A DNA stretch of 64,000 nucleotides from Clostridium sporogenes. Lineage in GTDB: Bacteria > Bacillota > Clostridia > Clostridiales > Clostridiaceae. How positions within the stretch are numbered: position 1 is the first letter of the stretch; each line of letters starts with the position of its first letter. The stretch covers positions 3,100,001-3,164,000 of the forward strand of contig NZ_CP011663.1 in assembly GCF_001020205.1 (NCBI RefSeq). The letters are read 5' to 3'. Shown piece by piece: positions 25,815 through 35,287 of the stretch. The notes under the pieces were generated by a model, which worked only from the letters and a program-made list of their open reading frames with translations, did no database searches and had not been told where the DNA came from. The translations under genes and the position numbers were made by a program.

Positions 25815-27311
25815 TTATTCTTTTTCTTCCCAATCCATTGATTTTGTTACTGCCTTATGCCATCCTTTTATAAGTTTTTCTTTCTTTTCATCTTCCATTG
25901 CTGGATCAAAGCTTTTTGAGATTGCCCAATTTTGTGATACTTCATTTCTATCTTTCCAGTATCCTACTGCAAGCCCTGCAAGATAAGCTGCTCCTAATGC
26001 TGTAGTTTCTACTACTTCTGGCCTATCTACTTGTACGCCTAGTATATCTGATTGGAATTGCATTAAGAAATTATTTTGACATGCTCCTCCATCTACTTTT
26101 AATGCTTTTAATTCTATGCCTGAATCCTCTTCCATAGCTTTTAAAACATCATGAGTTTGGTATGCCATAGATTCTAATGCGGCCCTTATTATATGTTCTT
26201 TTTTAGCTCCTCTTGTAAGACCTAATATAGTTCCTCTTGCATAAGAATCCCAGTATGGTGCACCTATTCCAACAAAAGCTGGTACAAGATAAACTCCATT
26301 ATTATCTTCTACTGCTGTAGCATATTTTTCTGTTTCTTGAGCAGTTTTTATCATTCTAAGTTCATCTCTTAACCATTGAATTACTGCTCCTCCTATGAAT
26401 ACACTTCCTTCTAAAGCATATTCAACTTTTCCATCTATACCTACAGCTATAGTAGTCAACAGTCCATTCTTAGAATCTACTGCTTTTTCTCCTGTATTCA
26501 TTAATAGGAAACAACCTGTACCATAAGTATTTTTAGCCATGCCTGCATTAAAGCAAGTTTGTCCAAATAAGGCTGCTTGTTGATCTCCTGCATCTCCTGA
26601 TATTGGGATTGATACCCCAAATAATATTTCATCTGTTTCACCATAAACACAGCTAGATGGTTTTACTTCTGGTAACATAGATTTTGGTATATCAAATATC
26701 TCCAATAATTCTTCATCCCATTTTAATTCATGTATGTTAAATAACATAGTTCTTGAAGCATTAGTATAATCCGTTACATGAACCTTACCTTTAGTCATAT
26801 TCCATATTAGCCAAGTATCTATATTTCCGAATAATAAATCACCTTTTTCTGCTAATTCTCTAGCTCCTTCTACATTATCTAATATCCATTTTATTTTTGT
26901 CGCAGAGAAGTAAGCATCTAACATTAACCCTGTTTTTTCTTTTATAGTCTTATCTATGTTTTTTTCCCTTAGCTCATCACAATAACCAGCAGTTCTTCTA
27001 CATTGCCATACTATAGCATTATATACTGGCATTCCTGTTCTTTTATTCCAGACTACTGTAGTTTCTCTTTGATTAGTTATACCTATACCTGCTATTTGTT
27101 CTGGAGAAATTCTAGCTATATTTAATGCTTCTCCTGCTACACCTGCTTGTTTTCCCCATATTTCTAGTGGATCATGTTCTACCCATCCTGCTTTAGGATA
27201 TATTTGTGTAAATTCCTTTTGAGCAACACTTACTACTTCACCTTTTTTATTGAATATTATACATCTTGAACTAGTAGTTCCTTGATCTAAAGACATTATA
27301 TATTTTTCCAT
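25815..27311 (-). CDS. glpK: Glycerol kinase GlpK
   Basis: A 498-residue FGGY-family kinase that phosphorylates glycerol entering through GlpF, giving glycerol-3-phosphate. The ATP loop LDQGTTSSR lies at residues 8-16; further landmarks are KTGLMLDAYFSATK near 135, SGDAGDQQAALFGQ near 245 and GGACQNNFLMQ near 405. The frame extends to a GTG at 27323, but GGTGGAG overlaps it and is correctly spaced for the ATG at 27311. It follows glpF by 290 bp; the intergenic space has no clear terminator, so read-through is likely. Confidence 0.95.
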   Translation of the reverse strand: MEKYIMSLDQGTTSSRCIIFNKKGEVVSVAQKEFTQIYPKAGWVEHDPLEIWGKQAGVAGEALNIARISPEQIAGIGITNQRETTVVWNKRTGMPVYNAIVWQCRRTAGYCDELREKNIDKTIKEKTGLMLDAYFSATKIKWILDNVEGARELAEKGDLLFGNIDTWLIWNMTKGKVHVTDYTNASRTMLFNIHELKWDEELLEIFDIPKSMLPEVKPSSCVYGETDEILFGVSIPISGDAGDQQAALFGQTCFNAGMAKNTYGTGCFLLMNTGEKAVDSKNGLLTTIAVGIDGKVEYALEGSVFIGGAVIQWLRDELRMIKTAQETEKYATAVEDNNGVYLVPAFVGIGAPYWDSYARGTILGLTRGAKKEHIIRAALESMAYQTHDVLKAMEEDSGIELKALKVDGGACQNNFLMQFQSDILGVQVDRPEVVETTALGAAYLAGLAVGYWKDRNEVSQNWAISKSFDPAMEDEKKEKLIKGWHKAVTKSMDWEEKE

Positions 27312-27601
27312 TACAAACTCCACCTTCCCTTTTTAAAGCATTTATACTGCTTAAAATTGCTTTTAATGATATAAATCTCTTTTAAAAATACTAAGATAAA
27401 AAACTAGTAAAATAATTCTTTTTAAACATAACCTTCTTATATTTAAACTTTCAACTGTAAAAATAATTATAAATAATATGCAGCCTTATTAACAACAAAG
27501 TTCTTTAAATATTTTTCTATTATATATAACTTATTAATATTATTTTTGTTTTATTATATCATGATAAAATAATTTGATTAAATGTCTTCATAAAGTTTTG
27601 A

Positions 27602-28306
27602 TTAGAAAACTAACATAAATAATAATGCTCCTGCTATTCCTCCTAATATTGGACCTAATACTGGTATCCATGCATATTTCCAATCAGAATCTCCTTTACC
27701 ATCTATAGGTAAAATTGCATGGGCTATTCTTGGTGCTAAATCCCTGGCTGGATTTATAGCATATCCTGTTGGTCCACCCAAAGAAAGTCCTAAGACAAAT
27801 ATAAATGCACCTGCAGTTAATGGACCAAAACCATCTACCATTTTAGCCTGGCCAAAACCCATTAAACCAAATACTAAAAATGCAGTTGCTAAAAATTCAG
27901 TTATAAAGTTAGCCTTTGTATCTCTTATTGCTGGAGCTGTACAAAATACACCTAACTTGGTAGCTTTATCTTCTGTAGCTTTCCAATGTGGAAGGTAAGT
28001 AAGCCAAACTAAAACTGCCCCTGCAAATCCCCCTAGCATTTGAGCTATAACATAACCTGCTACATTTGCCCAAGGAAAATTTCCTGCTATTGCATTACCA
28101 ACAGTAACTGCTGGATTCATATGAGCTCCACTTATACCTCCAAAAATATATGCAGGTATAGCAACAGCTAATCCCCAGGCTGCAGTTACAACAATCCAAC
28201 CACCATCTTTTCCCTTACTTTTATTAAGAGCTACACTGGCTACAACCCCATCTCCTAACCAAATTAACATCATAGTACCCAAAAACTCCGCCATATAAAT
28301 TGACAT
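27602..28306 (-). CDS. glpF: Glycerol uptake facilitator GlpF
   Basis: A 234-residue aquaglyceroporin with six membrane helices and two half-helices carrying the pore motifs HMNPAVT near 62-68 and INPARDLAPR near 184-193. The Asp after NPAR is the hallmark of glycerol-conducting members. It supplies GlpK. AGGGGGAG stands before the ATG. Expression is probably controlled by CcpA (cre on the -35) and by GlpP through a leader terminator. Confidence 0.95.
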   Translation of the reverse strand: MSIYMAEFLGTMMLIWLGDGVVASVALNKSKGKDGGWIVVTAAWGLAVAIPAYIFGGISGAHMNPAVTVGNAIAGNFPWANVAGYVIAQMLGGFAGAVLVWLTYLPHWKATEDKATKLGVFCTAPAIRDTKANFITEFLATAFLVFGLMGFGQAKMVDGFGPLTAGAFIFVLGLSLGGPTGYAINPARDLAPRIAHAILPIDGKGDSDWKYAWIPVLGPILGGIAGALLFMLVF

Positions 28307-28355
28307 AATTTTTACTCCCCCTGTTAAAATTATTTAATTTTGGAAAAGGCAAAAT

Positions 28356-28394
28356 AGAGCCAATTCACCTATTGAAATGTAATGAATTGGCTCT
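28356..28394 (-). terminator. glpF leader terminator, likely GlpP target
   Basis: In the 5' leader of glpF a perfect 12-bp stem (AGAGCCAATTCA/TGAATTGGCTCT, 15-base loop) is followed on the minus strand by ATTTTGCCTTTT. AAGGC just upstream can pair with GCCTT just downstream. Such a hairpin between promoter and glpF is where GlpP antitermination works in Bacillus. Confidence 0.7.
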
Positions 28395-28427
28395 CTTATC
28401 TCCGCCTTATAATATTAAATTTATTTT

Positions 28428-28456
28428 ATTTTACCATCTTTTGTTTACGTTTTCAA
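28428..28456 (-). promoter_or_regulatory. glpF promoter with overlapping CcpA cre site
   Basis: TTGAAA (28456-28451), 17-bp spacer, TAAAAT (28433-28428). The cre match TGAAAACGTAAACA (28455-28442) agrees with TGWAARCGYTWNCW at 13 of 14 positions and covers the -35. Predicted start near 28421 gives a leader of about 115 nt. The rest of the gap up to 28847 is AT-rich, with no ORF. Confidence 0.65.
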
Positions 28457-28847
28457 TATCTATTTTTTTAATTTTTTAAAATTAATTATACAAAAAATAT
28501 AAAATTCGAAAACATTGTAATTATTTTACTTTTAATTTACTACATACTAGTTTAAATACAACCAAATGTTAATTCACTATAGAATTTTTCACCAAAATTT
28601 ATAATATGTGCTCTTCTATAAAAAATAACTAAGAATTTCCCTCCCCCCCTTTAAACTTATTCAATTAAATTTATATATTAAAAAATTAATGTTGGCTTTG
28701 AATTATCTTTAATATACTTTACACTTTTAGTATATGCTGGCTAATTTAAAACTAATATTACTTTAAGAAATTTTTAATATTAATTTTAAAGGATTTACAT
28801 AAACTATATAGAATTGATTCTATAATAATTTTTAGGAGGTTTTAATT

Positions 28848-29168
28848 ATGTTAATTACTACTACTAACAACATAGAAGGTAAACAAATAAAACAATATAA
28901 AGGAATAGTTTGTGGTGAAGTTATTACAGGAGTAAATTTTTTAAAAGATTTCATGGCTGGAATAAGAGACTTAGTAGGTGGAAGATCTCAAGGTTATGAA
29001 GAAGAGTTAATTCGTGCAAGAAATGAAGCTATAGACGAAATGATGGATAGAGCTGCTTCATTAGGCTGTAACGCAATAGTAGGCGTAGATATAGATTATG
29101 AGGTTTTAGGTCAGGGTGGAGGAATGCTTATGGTAACAGCTTCTGGAACTGGGGTTATAACTGAATAA
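28848..29168 (+). CDS. YbjQ/UPF0145 family protein (heavy-metal-binding domain)
   Basis: A 106-residue protein of the YbjQ family, which forms pentamers of unknown role. Landmarks: N-terminal TTTNNIEGKQIKQYKGIVCGE, central DFMAGIRDLVGGRSQGYEEEL, and the GCNAIVGVDIDYEVLG strand. The metal-binding label is historical; no cluster of metal ligands is visible here. TAGGAGG precedes the ATG. A monocistronic unit with a clear terminator at 29193. Confidence 0.9.
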   Translation: MLITTTNNIEGKQIKQYKGIVCGEVITGVNFLKDFMAGIRDLVGGRSQGYEEELIRARNEAIDEMMDRAASLGCNAIVGVDIDYEVLGQGGGMLMVTASGTGVITE

Positions 29169-29192
29169 CAGCTGACTTAATTTTTTAATATA

Positions 29193-29240
29193 AAAAAACG
29201 CTAGTAATATTAACTTAGTTATCCATTACTAGCATTTTTT
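29193..29240. terminator. Bidirectional terminator between ybjQ-like gene and VanZ
   Basis: GCTAGTAAT/ATTACTAGC stem flanked by A6 and T6, with one mismatch. Confidence 0.75.
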
Positions 29241-29281
29241 ATATTTATTAATGATAATATATTATAACAAGTAAAAAGAAT

Positions 29282-29968
29282 TTATCTTGCCAATAAAATA
29301 GCTCTGTCATAAAAGCCTAATATTACAGTAACTAAATATGGAATTATTACACAGATTACAGGTAATATATTCCATAATAGTTTCTCCACACCATGTTCCA
29401 CAGTAAATTTTTCAGTGAATTTTGGAAACAATTTGTGAAAAACAACAAATGTTAAGTATCCAAGCATTGTTCCTATAGTATTTAATATTAAATCATCAAT
29501 ATCTGTTCCACGTGCCAAAAATAACTGAGAAAACTCAATTGTAAAAGAAACTAAAAAACCAAATAAAACAGTCTTCCAAAACTTTCTAAAATATCTCCAT
29601 AATAAGGGTAATAATAACCCTAGTGGCCCAAACATTAAAATGTTTCCAAATATATTTGCCCCTAGATATAATATAGTCTCATTTCTTGGTATATTTTCAA
29701 CAACTCCCGTATTAAATACCTCTTTAACCATTCCCAAAGTGCTTACAACTGGAATATATGAAATTTCATCAATTCGAATATCTGTATGAAATCCACTAAT
29801 AGGAGAAATACCTGTTAACCCAAAAATTACATTCATTATAAATATAAAAAATAATACTCCAATTATATGACCTTTCTTGTTCTGTTGTTTTTTATTTATC
29901 TTTAAAAGTATAAGTATAATAATAATAGATATTATCACATTTCTCAATAAAATTTCAATACCCTGCAT
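29282..29968 (-). CDS. VanZ-family membrane protein
   Basis: A 228-residue protein with about five to six membrane helices. The VanZ hallmarks are NIFGNILMFGPLGLLLPLL, then a helix containing FTIEFSQLFLARGTDIDDLILNT, where conserved acidic residues line up. VanZ of Enterococcus gives low-level teicoplanin resistance; chromosomal relatives have no settled role. The frame opens at TTG 29992, but AAGGAG inside that extension is properly spaced for the ATG at 29968. It lies downstream of a GntR-ABC operon but beyond its terminator. Confidence 0.85.
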   Translation of the reverse strand: MQGIEILLRNVIISIIIILILLKINKKQQNKKGHIIGVLFFIFIMNVIFGLTGISPISGFHTDIRIDEISYIPVVSTLGMVKEVFNTGVVENIPRNETILYLGANIFGNILMFGPLGLLLPLLWRYFRKFWKTVLFGFLVSFTIEFSQLFLARGTDIDDLILNTIGTMLGYLTFVVFHKLFPKFTEKFTVEHGVEKLLWNILPVICVIIPYLVTVILGFYDRAILLAR

Positions 29969-30073
29969 AGTTATCATCTCCTTGCAAAACAAGTATCATT
30001 CGGCTAAATAATATTTAATCTAAATATTATCTAGTATACTTTTTTTATAATTTATATTTGAAATTTATTATTT

Positions 30074-30098
30074 AAGGAAAGTGCATCACACTTTCCTT
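30074..30098 (-). terminator. GGAAAGTGC-family hairpin copy 3, after the ABC operon
   Basis: AAGGAAAGTG/CACTTTCCTT with a 5-base loop, 15 bp beyond the permease stop codon. Confidence 0.7.
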
Positions 30099-30112
30099 AT
30101 ATTCTATATATT

Positions 30113-31189
30113 CTATTTACTACAAAATTTCACAATTAATTTTGATATAAAGTATCCTATTATTGTACCTATCAATAAGGTTATATATATTAGTGGCATA
30201 TTAGCAATTTCTTCTCGACCCTTTGGATATCCAAATATTTGTGAAAAAATCATTCCTACACATATAGCTACCCCTAATTTAAATACTGTTTCAACTGGTT
30301 TGAATATTATTAATTGATTTATTCTCTCTAATTTAATCCTGTTATATATAATTACTGATAAAATAGCAAACACTACTATTAAAATTATAAGTATCATTAT
30401 TTTAATATCAAAATTTTCATATATAAATCTATCAATATCTCTCATTTGTTCTCCATCTGGCCCTTTTTCAACTCTCTCTAGTGCCTTAGTATTTACTATA
30501 TCATATATGTTTAAGTTTCTAACAAATTGATCTAACGCCATTAATTTAGGGCTATCATACCTTAATCCTTTACTTAATCTTATTAAATCAACTATATAAG
30601 CTGCAACCACATTTGGTACAAATAAAGTTATTGGTGCAATTACAGCTGCTGCAAAATATTGTCCCACTATACTTTGCATAAACACCAAAAATATAAAGAA
30701 AAATAAACAAAATAATAAATTTATAGAATAAAACTTAGGTATATCTGAGTAAAAACTTCCTATATAAGATTTATTGTTAAAATAAAAGAATGTCATTATT
30801 ATGAAATTAACTAAAAATGGTATAGTTATGGTTAAAATCCCCACTTTAATTTTAGATACTATAATATCCTTTCTTGTAAAAGGCATAGAATGTAATAAAT
30901 CGCATGTAGAACTCTGTTTTTCTCCTTTAAATAATAATATACAAAGTAGTGTTATTACTCCTAATATAAGTATATTCTTCCCACTATTCCAACCTAATAA
31001 AGACTGATTAAACCACATTTTATCTAATACAAAATTTTTATCTATAATCATTTCATATTTTTGACGACTCAAATCACCAAAAACATTATTAGGCTTATCC
31101 CAAAATAAAATTAATGTCATAAGTAAACAAATCCATTTACTATTTTTCCATTCTTTATAAAACAAAGAATCCCTAAATAAGCTTTTCAT
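30113..31189 (-). CDS. ABC-2 type transporter permease
   Basis: A 358-residue membrane protein with about seven helices, including a cytosolic loop LLHSMPFTRKDIIVSKIKVG near 95-115, which is the coupling region typical of ABC-2 exporter permeases. It overlaps the ATPase gene by 17 bp, ensuring translational coupling, and has AAAGGAGGAAAA before its ATG. With the GntR regulator it forms a YtrA-type unit, often induced by cell-wall antibiotics. Confidence 0.85.
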   Translation of the reverse strand: MKSLFRDSLFYKEWKNSKWICLLMTLILFWDKPNNVFGDLSRQKYEMIIDKNFVLDKMWFNQSLLGWNSGKNILILGVITLLCILLFKGEKQSSTCDLLHSMPFTRKDIIVSKIKVGILTITIPFLVNFIIMTFFYFNNKSYIGSFYSDIPKFYSINLLFCLFFFIFLVFMQSIVGQYFAAAVIAPITLFVPNVVAAYIVDLIRLSKGLRYDSPKLMALDQFVRNLNIYDIVNTKALERVEKGPDGEQMRDIDRFIYENFDIKIMILIILIVVFAILSVIIYNRIKLERINQLIIFKPVETVFKLGVAICVGMIFSQIFGYPKGREEIANMPLIYITLLIGTIIGYFISKLIVKFCSK

Positions 31190-32069
31190 TTTCTTTTCCT
31201 CCTTCCATGGAGTATATAAACATATCTTCTAAACTTAAATCTATTTCTTCTACAAACTCCGCTCCTGATTTTATTAATTTTTCTTGCAGTTCATCTGAAT
31301 AATTATTTGTTATTAAGTAATTTATTCTCCCTACATTTTCTACTGTCATTATTTCATCCCAAGCTTTTATTTCCTCTGTTTTATTTTCATCTTTAAATAA
31401 AACTTGAAGTTTCTTTATATATTTCTTCATATCCTCTATATTATTTGCGTATTTTATTTTTCCCTTTTCTATAATAGCTACAGAATCACATATTCTTTCT
31501 AAATCATCTAAATGATGACTTGCTATAAATATAGTAGTATTTCTTTCTGAAACCTCTTCTAATAATATGTTAATTAATTTTCTTTTTATTATAGGATCTA
31601 ATCCGGAAGTAGGTTCATCCAATATTAATATTTCTGGATATATACTCAAATTTAACATTAAAGAAACTCTCATTTTCATTCCTTTTGAAAGTTCTCTTAT
31701 TCTCTTGTTTTCTGGTATTTTAAATATCTTATTAAGCTCTTTAAAACGTTCATGAGAAAAAGTGCTATAAGTTAAAGTATAGAATTTTACAAGTTCCTTT
31801 ACTTTAAAAGATGAATAATATTGAATTTCTGCTGCTACATAACCTATTTTGCCTTTTACTAAAGTATTTTCAAAAACAGGCTCTCCATCTATCTTTATTT
31901 CTCCTTCATCCTGTTTATATATTCCTAACATGCATTTTATAAGAGTAGTTTTACCTGCTCCATTTTCTCCTATAACTCCAAATATACTTCCTTTCTCTAT
32001 ATTTAAGTTAATATTATTTAAAGCTTTTTTATCTCCTAACATTTTTGATACATTACTTATACTTATCAA
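31173..32069 (-). CDS. ABC transporter ATP-binding protein
   Basis: A 298-residue ATPase. Walker A GENGAGKTT near 35, signature LSKGMKMRVSL near 130, Walker B ILILDEPTSGLDP near 150 and the switch histidine in ASHHLDDL near 188; a C-terminal extension of about 90 residues follows. Two starts are possible: GTG at 32078, overlapping the gntR stop, and TTG at 32069. AGAGGTG abuts the former and is six bases from the latter, so I prefer TTG. Confidence 0.88.
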   Translation of the reverse strand: MISISNVSKMLGDKKALNNINLNIEKGSIFGVIGENGAGKTTLIKCMLGIYKQDEGEIKIDGEPVFENTLVKGKIGYVAAEIQYYSSFKVKELVKFYTLTYSTFSHERFKELNKIFKIPENKRIRELSKGMKMRVSLMLNLSIYPEILILDEPTSGLDPIIKRKLINILLEEVSERNTTIFIASHHLDDLERICDSVAIIEKGKIKYANNIEDMKKYIKKLQVLFKDENKTEEIKAWDEIMTVENVGRINYLITNNYSDELQEKLIKSGAEFVEEIDLSLEDMFIYSMEGGKENEKLI

Positions 32070-32074
32070 CTTAA

Positions 32075-32455
32075 TCACCTCTTTCCATCTAAATCTTCAT
32101 AAATCTCTTCTATCAACTTTAAAAATTCCTTTTTATCTATTCCCATATATTGTGCCTCTATCAAAAGTTGCTTTAATTCTTTTCTTAAAAAACTCATTTT
32201 TTCTTCATCCTCCCTAGGATTAAAATCTGATATATAAGTTCCCTTTCCCCTTAAAACCTCTATGATTTTTTCTCTTTCTAATTCTTTATAAGCTTTACTA
32301 ACTGTATTGGGATTTGTAGTTATCATTACAGCTAATTCTCTTACAGATGGTAATTTATCTCCTGGCTTCAATATTCCCCTTATAACATTTTCTTTTATAC
32401 CGTCTATTATTTGTTCATATATAGGTTTGCTACTTCTACTGTCTATATTAATCAT
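32075..32455 (-). CDS. GntR-family regulator, YtrA subfamily
   Basis: A 126-residue regulator with an N-terminal winged helix (VRELAVMITTNPNTVSKAYKELE near 38-60, then a wing EVLRGKGTYIS) and only a short helical C-terminal dimerisation tail, as in YtrA. It should repress its own operon (the ABC ATPase and permease). AAGGTGGTG precedes the ATG, and the upstream sequence has an AT palindrome around TTATTAATAA that could be the operator. Confidence 0.88.
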   Translation of the reverse strand: MINIDSRSSKPIYEQIIDGIKENVIRGILKPGDKLPSVRELAVMITTNPNTVSKAYKELEREKIIEVLRGKGTYISDFNPREDEEKMSFLRKELKQLLIEAQYMGIDKKEFLKLIEEIYEDLDGKR

Positions 32456-32621
32456 TTCTTCACCACCTTACTTTATTATTATTAATAATACATTTATTTT
32501 TTAGACTCTGTTTTAAACTATTGTTGAAAATATAAATACAAATTACATTTATCCTTTTTTCTATATAGCTTATCTAATGTTAAAATTGCTCAATAAATTT
32601 ACTACAGATTATGTTCAAAAT

Positions 32622-33137
32622 CTAATTATATATATATATTCCTATTAATAGAATTGCAACTGGTATCATAATTACAATACTACAAATAGTAATAAAATTT
32701 TTTACTTTCTTATCCTCTTTGAAAACTCTTTCAATTACCATATATATACCTATACCAATAATTCCCCCAATAGTATTAGTAATAATATCCGTTATATCAC
32801 TGGCACCTATGCCAAATATATACTGACTAGCTTCAAAGATTAAACTTATTGCAAAAATTTTATAAATTCTCTTATATATAGCGTTGTATTTATTGATTAT
32901 ATTCATATAAATTCCTAATGGAATAAATAAAATTATATTGCCCCAAATATCTAAACTATTATAATTTCCATTAAAAATATCATAAAAAGGAATCAAATTA
33001 AGTGTTCTGGAAAAATACCTATTAGTACTAAATACTTCTATAGGAGATACATATTTAAAAGGAATATTCCATAATAAAAATAAAATATAAAATACAAATC
33101 CTACAGTGAATAAAATGTTAATTATTTTTTTCTTCAT
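32622..33137 (-). CDS. VanZ-family membrane protein, second copy
   Basis: A 171-residue protein with about five membrane helices. VanZ landmarks: DIWGNIILFIPLGIYMNII near 63-81, LIFEASQYIFGIGASDITDIITNT near 100-123, GGIIGIGIYM. Only distantly similar to the copy at 29.3 kb. The ATG is preceded by GAGGTGA. It lies upstream of the GntR-ABC operon on the same strand. Confidence 0.85.
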   Translation of the reverse strand: MKKKIINILFTVGFVFYILFLLWNIPFKYVSPIEVFSTNRYFSRTLNLIPFYDIFNGNYNSLDIWGNIILFIPLGIYMNIINKYNAIYKRIYKIFAISLIFEASQYIFGIGASDITDIITNTIGGIIGIGIYMVIERVFKEDKKVKNFITICSIVIMIPVAILLIGIYIYN

Positions 33138-33446
33138 TCTAAAATCACCTCATTTTTTAGCACTTTGAACAATTTTTAACTTTCTCTTATATCTACTATC
33201 TATAAAAAATAAAGTGTATATATAGTATTAAGTGTACTACTACAACTAATACACTTATAATATACTAAAACTTTTAACTACTGTCAACAAAATTATTGTA
33301 TATTTCTTTGTAAAATTTTTAATCTTTAATTAAAAAGCTATTACTATTAAACAAGCTTCAATTAACATTAAGGACTACTTCATATTGTTTTTTTCCAAAT
33401 CATATAACAAATAATCTCTAATAAAATTTTTAGAAATTGTTTTACT

Positions 33447-33489
33447 TGTAACATAAGTTACAGAATTAATCATATTTTTTTTATACAAT
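33447..33489 (+). promoter_or_regulatory. hcp promoter with Crp/Fnr-type palindrome at -41.5
   Basis: TGTAAC-ATAA-GTTACA (33447-33462) is a perfect 16-bp palindrome. The -10 TACAAT lies at 33484-33489; the predicted start is 33496, so the palindrome is centred at -41.5, the class II activator position. A GTAAC-N4-GTTAC site before hcp fits HcpR of clostridia. No good -35 is present, as expected for an activated promoter. The rest of 33138-33567 has no ORF. Confidence 0.65.
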
Positions 33490-33567
33490 TAATTCAGAGT
33501 TAAGCGATATACTTACTCTACTAAATTAGTAACTAAAAATAATTTTAAATATATGGAGGTATTAATA

Positions 33568-35280
33568 ATGAGTATGTTTTGTTATCAATGTCAAGAAGCT
33601 GCTGGGGGCCGTGGTTGCACTGTGAAAGGTGTATGTGGTAAAACTGAAGATATAGCTAAAACTCAAGATTTAATTATATACGTTGTAAAAGGAATAGCAA
33701 TATATAGTTCTCAAGCTAGAGAAATAGGCCTAAATACTAGTGAAGCTGATAAATTTATAGTTGAAAGTCTTTTCTCTACTATAACTAATGCTAACTTTGA
33801 TGGTAAAGCTCTAAATGCTAGAGTTCAAAAAGGCCTAAAAATAAGACAAAATTTAAAAGATGCTATTATAAAAGCTGGTGGTTCTTATAATTCTAAGGAA
33901 AATAAAAGTTGGACTTCTAAATTCTTAAGTGTTTTAGGAATAAAAAATGATAAAGATGAAAAAGAAATTCATGATGCTGCAGTTTGGGCTGCAAATAATC
34001 CTGAAGACTTTAAAAAGAAAGCTGAAACAGTAGGAGTATTAGCTACTGAAAATGAAGATATAAGATCTTTAAGAGAACTTTTAACTTATGGATTAAAAGG
34101 AATGGCAGCTTATTTAGAACATGCTAACAATTTAGGTTATGACGAAAATAGTATCCATGCCTTTATGGCAAAAGCTTTAGTAGCTACTTTAGATGATACA
34201 CTTTCTGCAGATGAATTAACTGCTTTAGTTTTAGAATGTGGGAAATATGGTGTAGATGTTATGGCTCTATTAGATAAGGCTAATACATCAACTTATGGAA
34301 ATCCTGAAATAACAAAGGTTAATATAGGTGTTAGAAATAATCCTGGTATATTAATAAGTGGACATGACTTAAAGGATATGGAAGAACTTTTAAAACAAAC
34401 AGAGGGTACTGGAGTAGATGTATATACTCACAGTGAAATGCTTCCTGCAAATTACTATCCTGCATTCAAAAAATATAAACATTTTGTTGGTAATTACGGT
34501 AATGCTTGGTGGAAACAAAACGAAGAATTCGAAGCCTTCAATGGACCAATTTTAATGACTACAAACTGTATTGTTACACCTAAAGCTTCTTACAAAGATA
34601 GAATGTACACTACTGGTGTAACTGGCTTTGAAGGAGTTAAACATATTAATCCTTCAAAAGATGGAAAAAAAGATTTTTCAGAAATAATTGAACATGCAAA
34701 GAGATGTTCTTCCCCTAAAGAAATAGAAAAAGGTGAAATTATAGGTGGATTTGCTCATAACCAAGTTTTAGCTTTAGCTCCTCAAGTAGTTGATGCAGTA
34801 AAAACTGGAGCCATAAAAAGATTCTTTGTAATGGCAGGTTGTGATGGAAGAATGAAGAGTAGAAATTACTATACCGATTTTGCTAAATCACTTCCAAAGG
34901 ATACAGTTATATTAACTGCAGGTTGTGCAAAATATAAATATAATAAATTAGATTTAGGAGATATAAATGGAATACCTAGAGTATTGGATGCAGGTCAATG
35001 TAATGATTCTTATTCATTAGCTGTAATAGCTCTTAAATTAAAAGAAGTATTCGAACTTGAAGACATTAACGAATTACCAATTTCCTATAATATAGCATGG
35101 TATGAACAAAAAGCTGTAATAGTATTACTTGCATTACTTCACTTAGGTGTTAAAAATATTCACTTAGGACCAACTTTACCAGCCTTCTTATCACCAAATG
35201 TGGCTAAAATATTAGTAGAAAACTTTGGTATAGGAACTATATCCTCAGTAGATGAAGATATAAAAATGTTCATGAACTAA
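33568..35280 (+). CDS. hcp: Hydroxylamine reductase / hybrid-cluster protein
   Basis: A 570-residue cytosolic iron-sulfur enzyme that reduces hydroxylamine and, in other bacteria, nitric oxide. The N-terminal cluster motif C-x2-C-x8-C-x5-C (CYQC at residues 4-7, then C16 and C22) is the class I pattern of strict anaerobes. Ligands of the hybrid cluster are visible in SGHDLKDMEE, HSEMLPANYYPA, TTNCIV, AGCDGRMKSRNYYTDF, AGCAKYKYNKLD and DAGQCNDSYS. I start at the ATG 33568 with GGAGG nine bases before; an ATG at 33553 overlaps that site. A HcpR-like operator is upstream. Confidence 0.95.
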   Translation: MSMFCYQCQEAAGGRGCTVKGVCGKTEDIAKTQDLIIYVVKGIAIYSSQAREIGLNTSEADKFIVESLFSTITNANFDGKALNARVQKGLKIRQNLKDAIIKAGGSYNSKENKSWTSKFLSVLGIKNDKDEKEIHDAAVWAANNPEDFKKKAETVGVLATENEDIRSLRELLTYGLKGMAAYLEHANNLGYDENSIHAFMAKALVATLDDTLSADELTALVLECGKYGVDVMALLDKANTSTYGNPEITKVNIGVRNNPGILISGHDLKDMEELLKQTEGTGVDVYTHSEMLPANYYPAFKKYKHFVGNYGNAWWKQNEEFEAFNGPILMTTNCIVTPKASYKDRMYTTGVTGFEGVKHINPSKDGKKDFSEIIEHAKRCSSPKEIEKGEIIGGFAHNQVLALAPQVVDAVKTGAIKRFFVMAGCDGRMKSRNYYTDFAKSLPKDTVILTAGCAKYKYNKLDLGDINGIPRVLDAGQCNDSYSLAVIALKLKEVFELEDINELPISYNIAWYEQKAVIVLLALLHLGVKNIHLGPTLPAFLSPNVAKILVENFGIGTISSVDEDIKMFMN

Positions 35281-35287
35281 ATAATGG

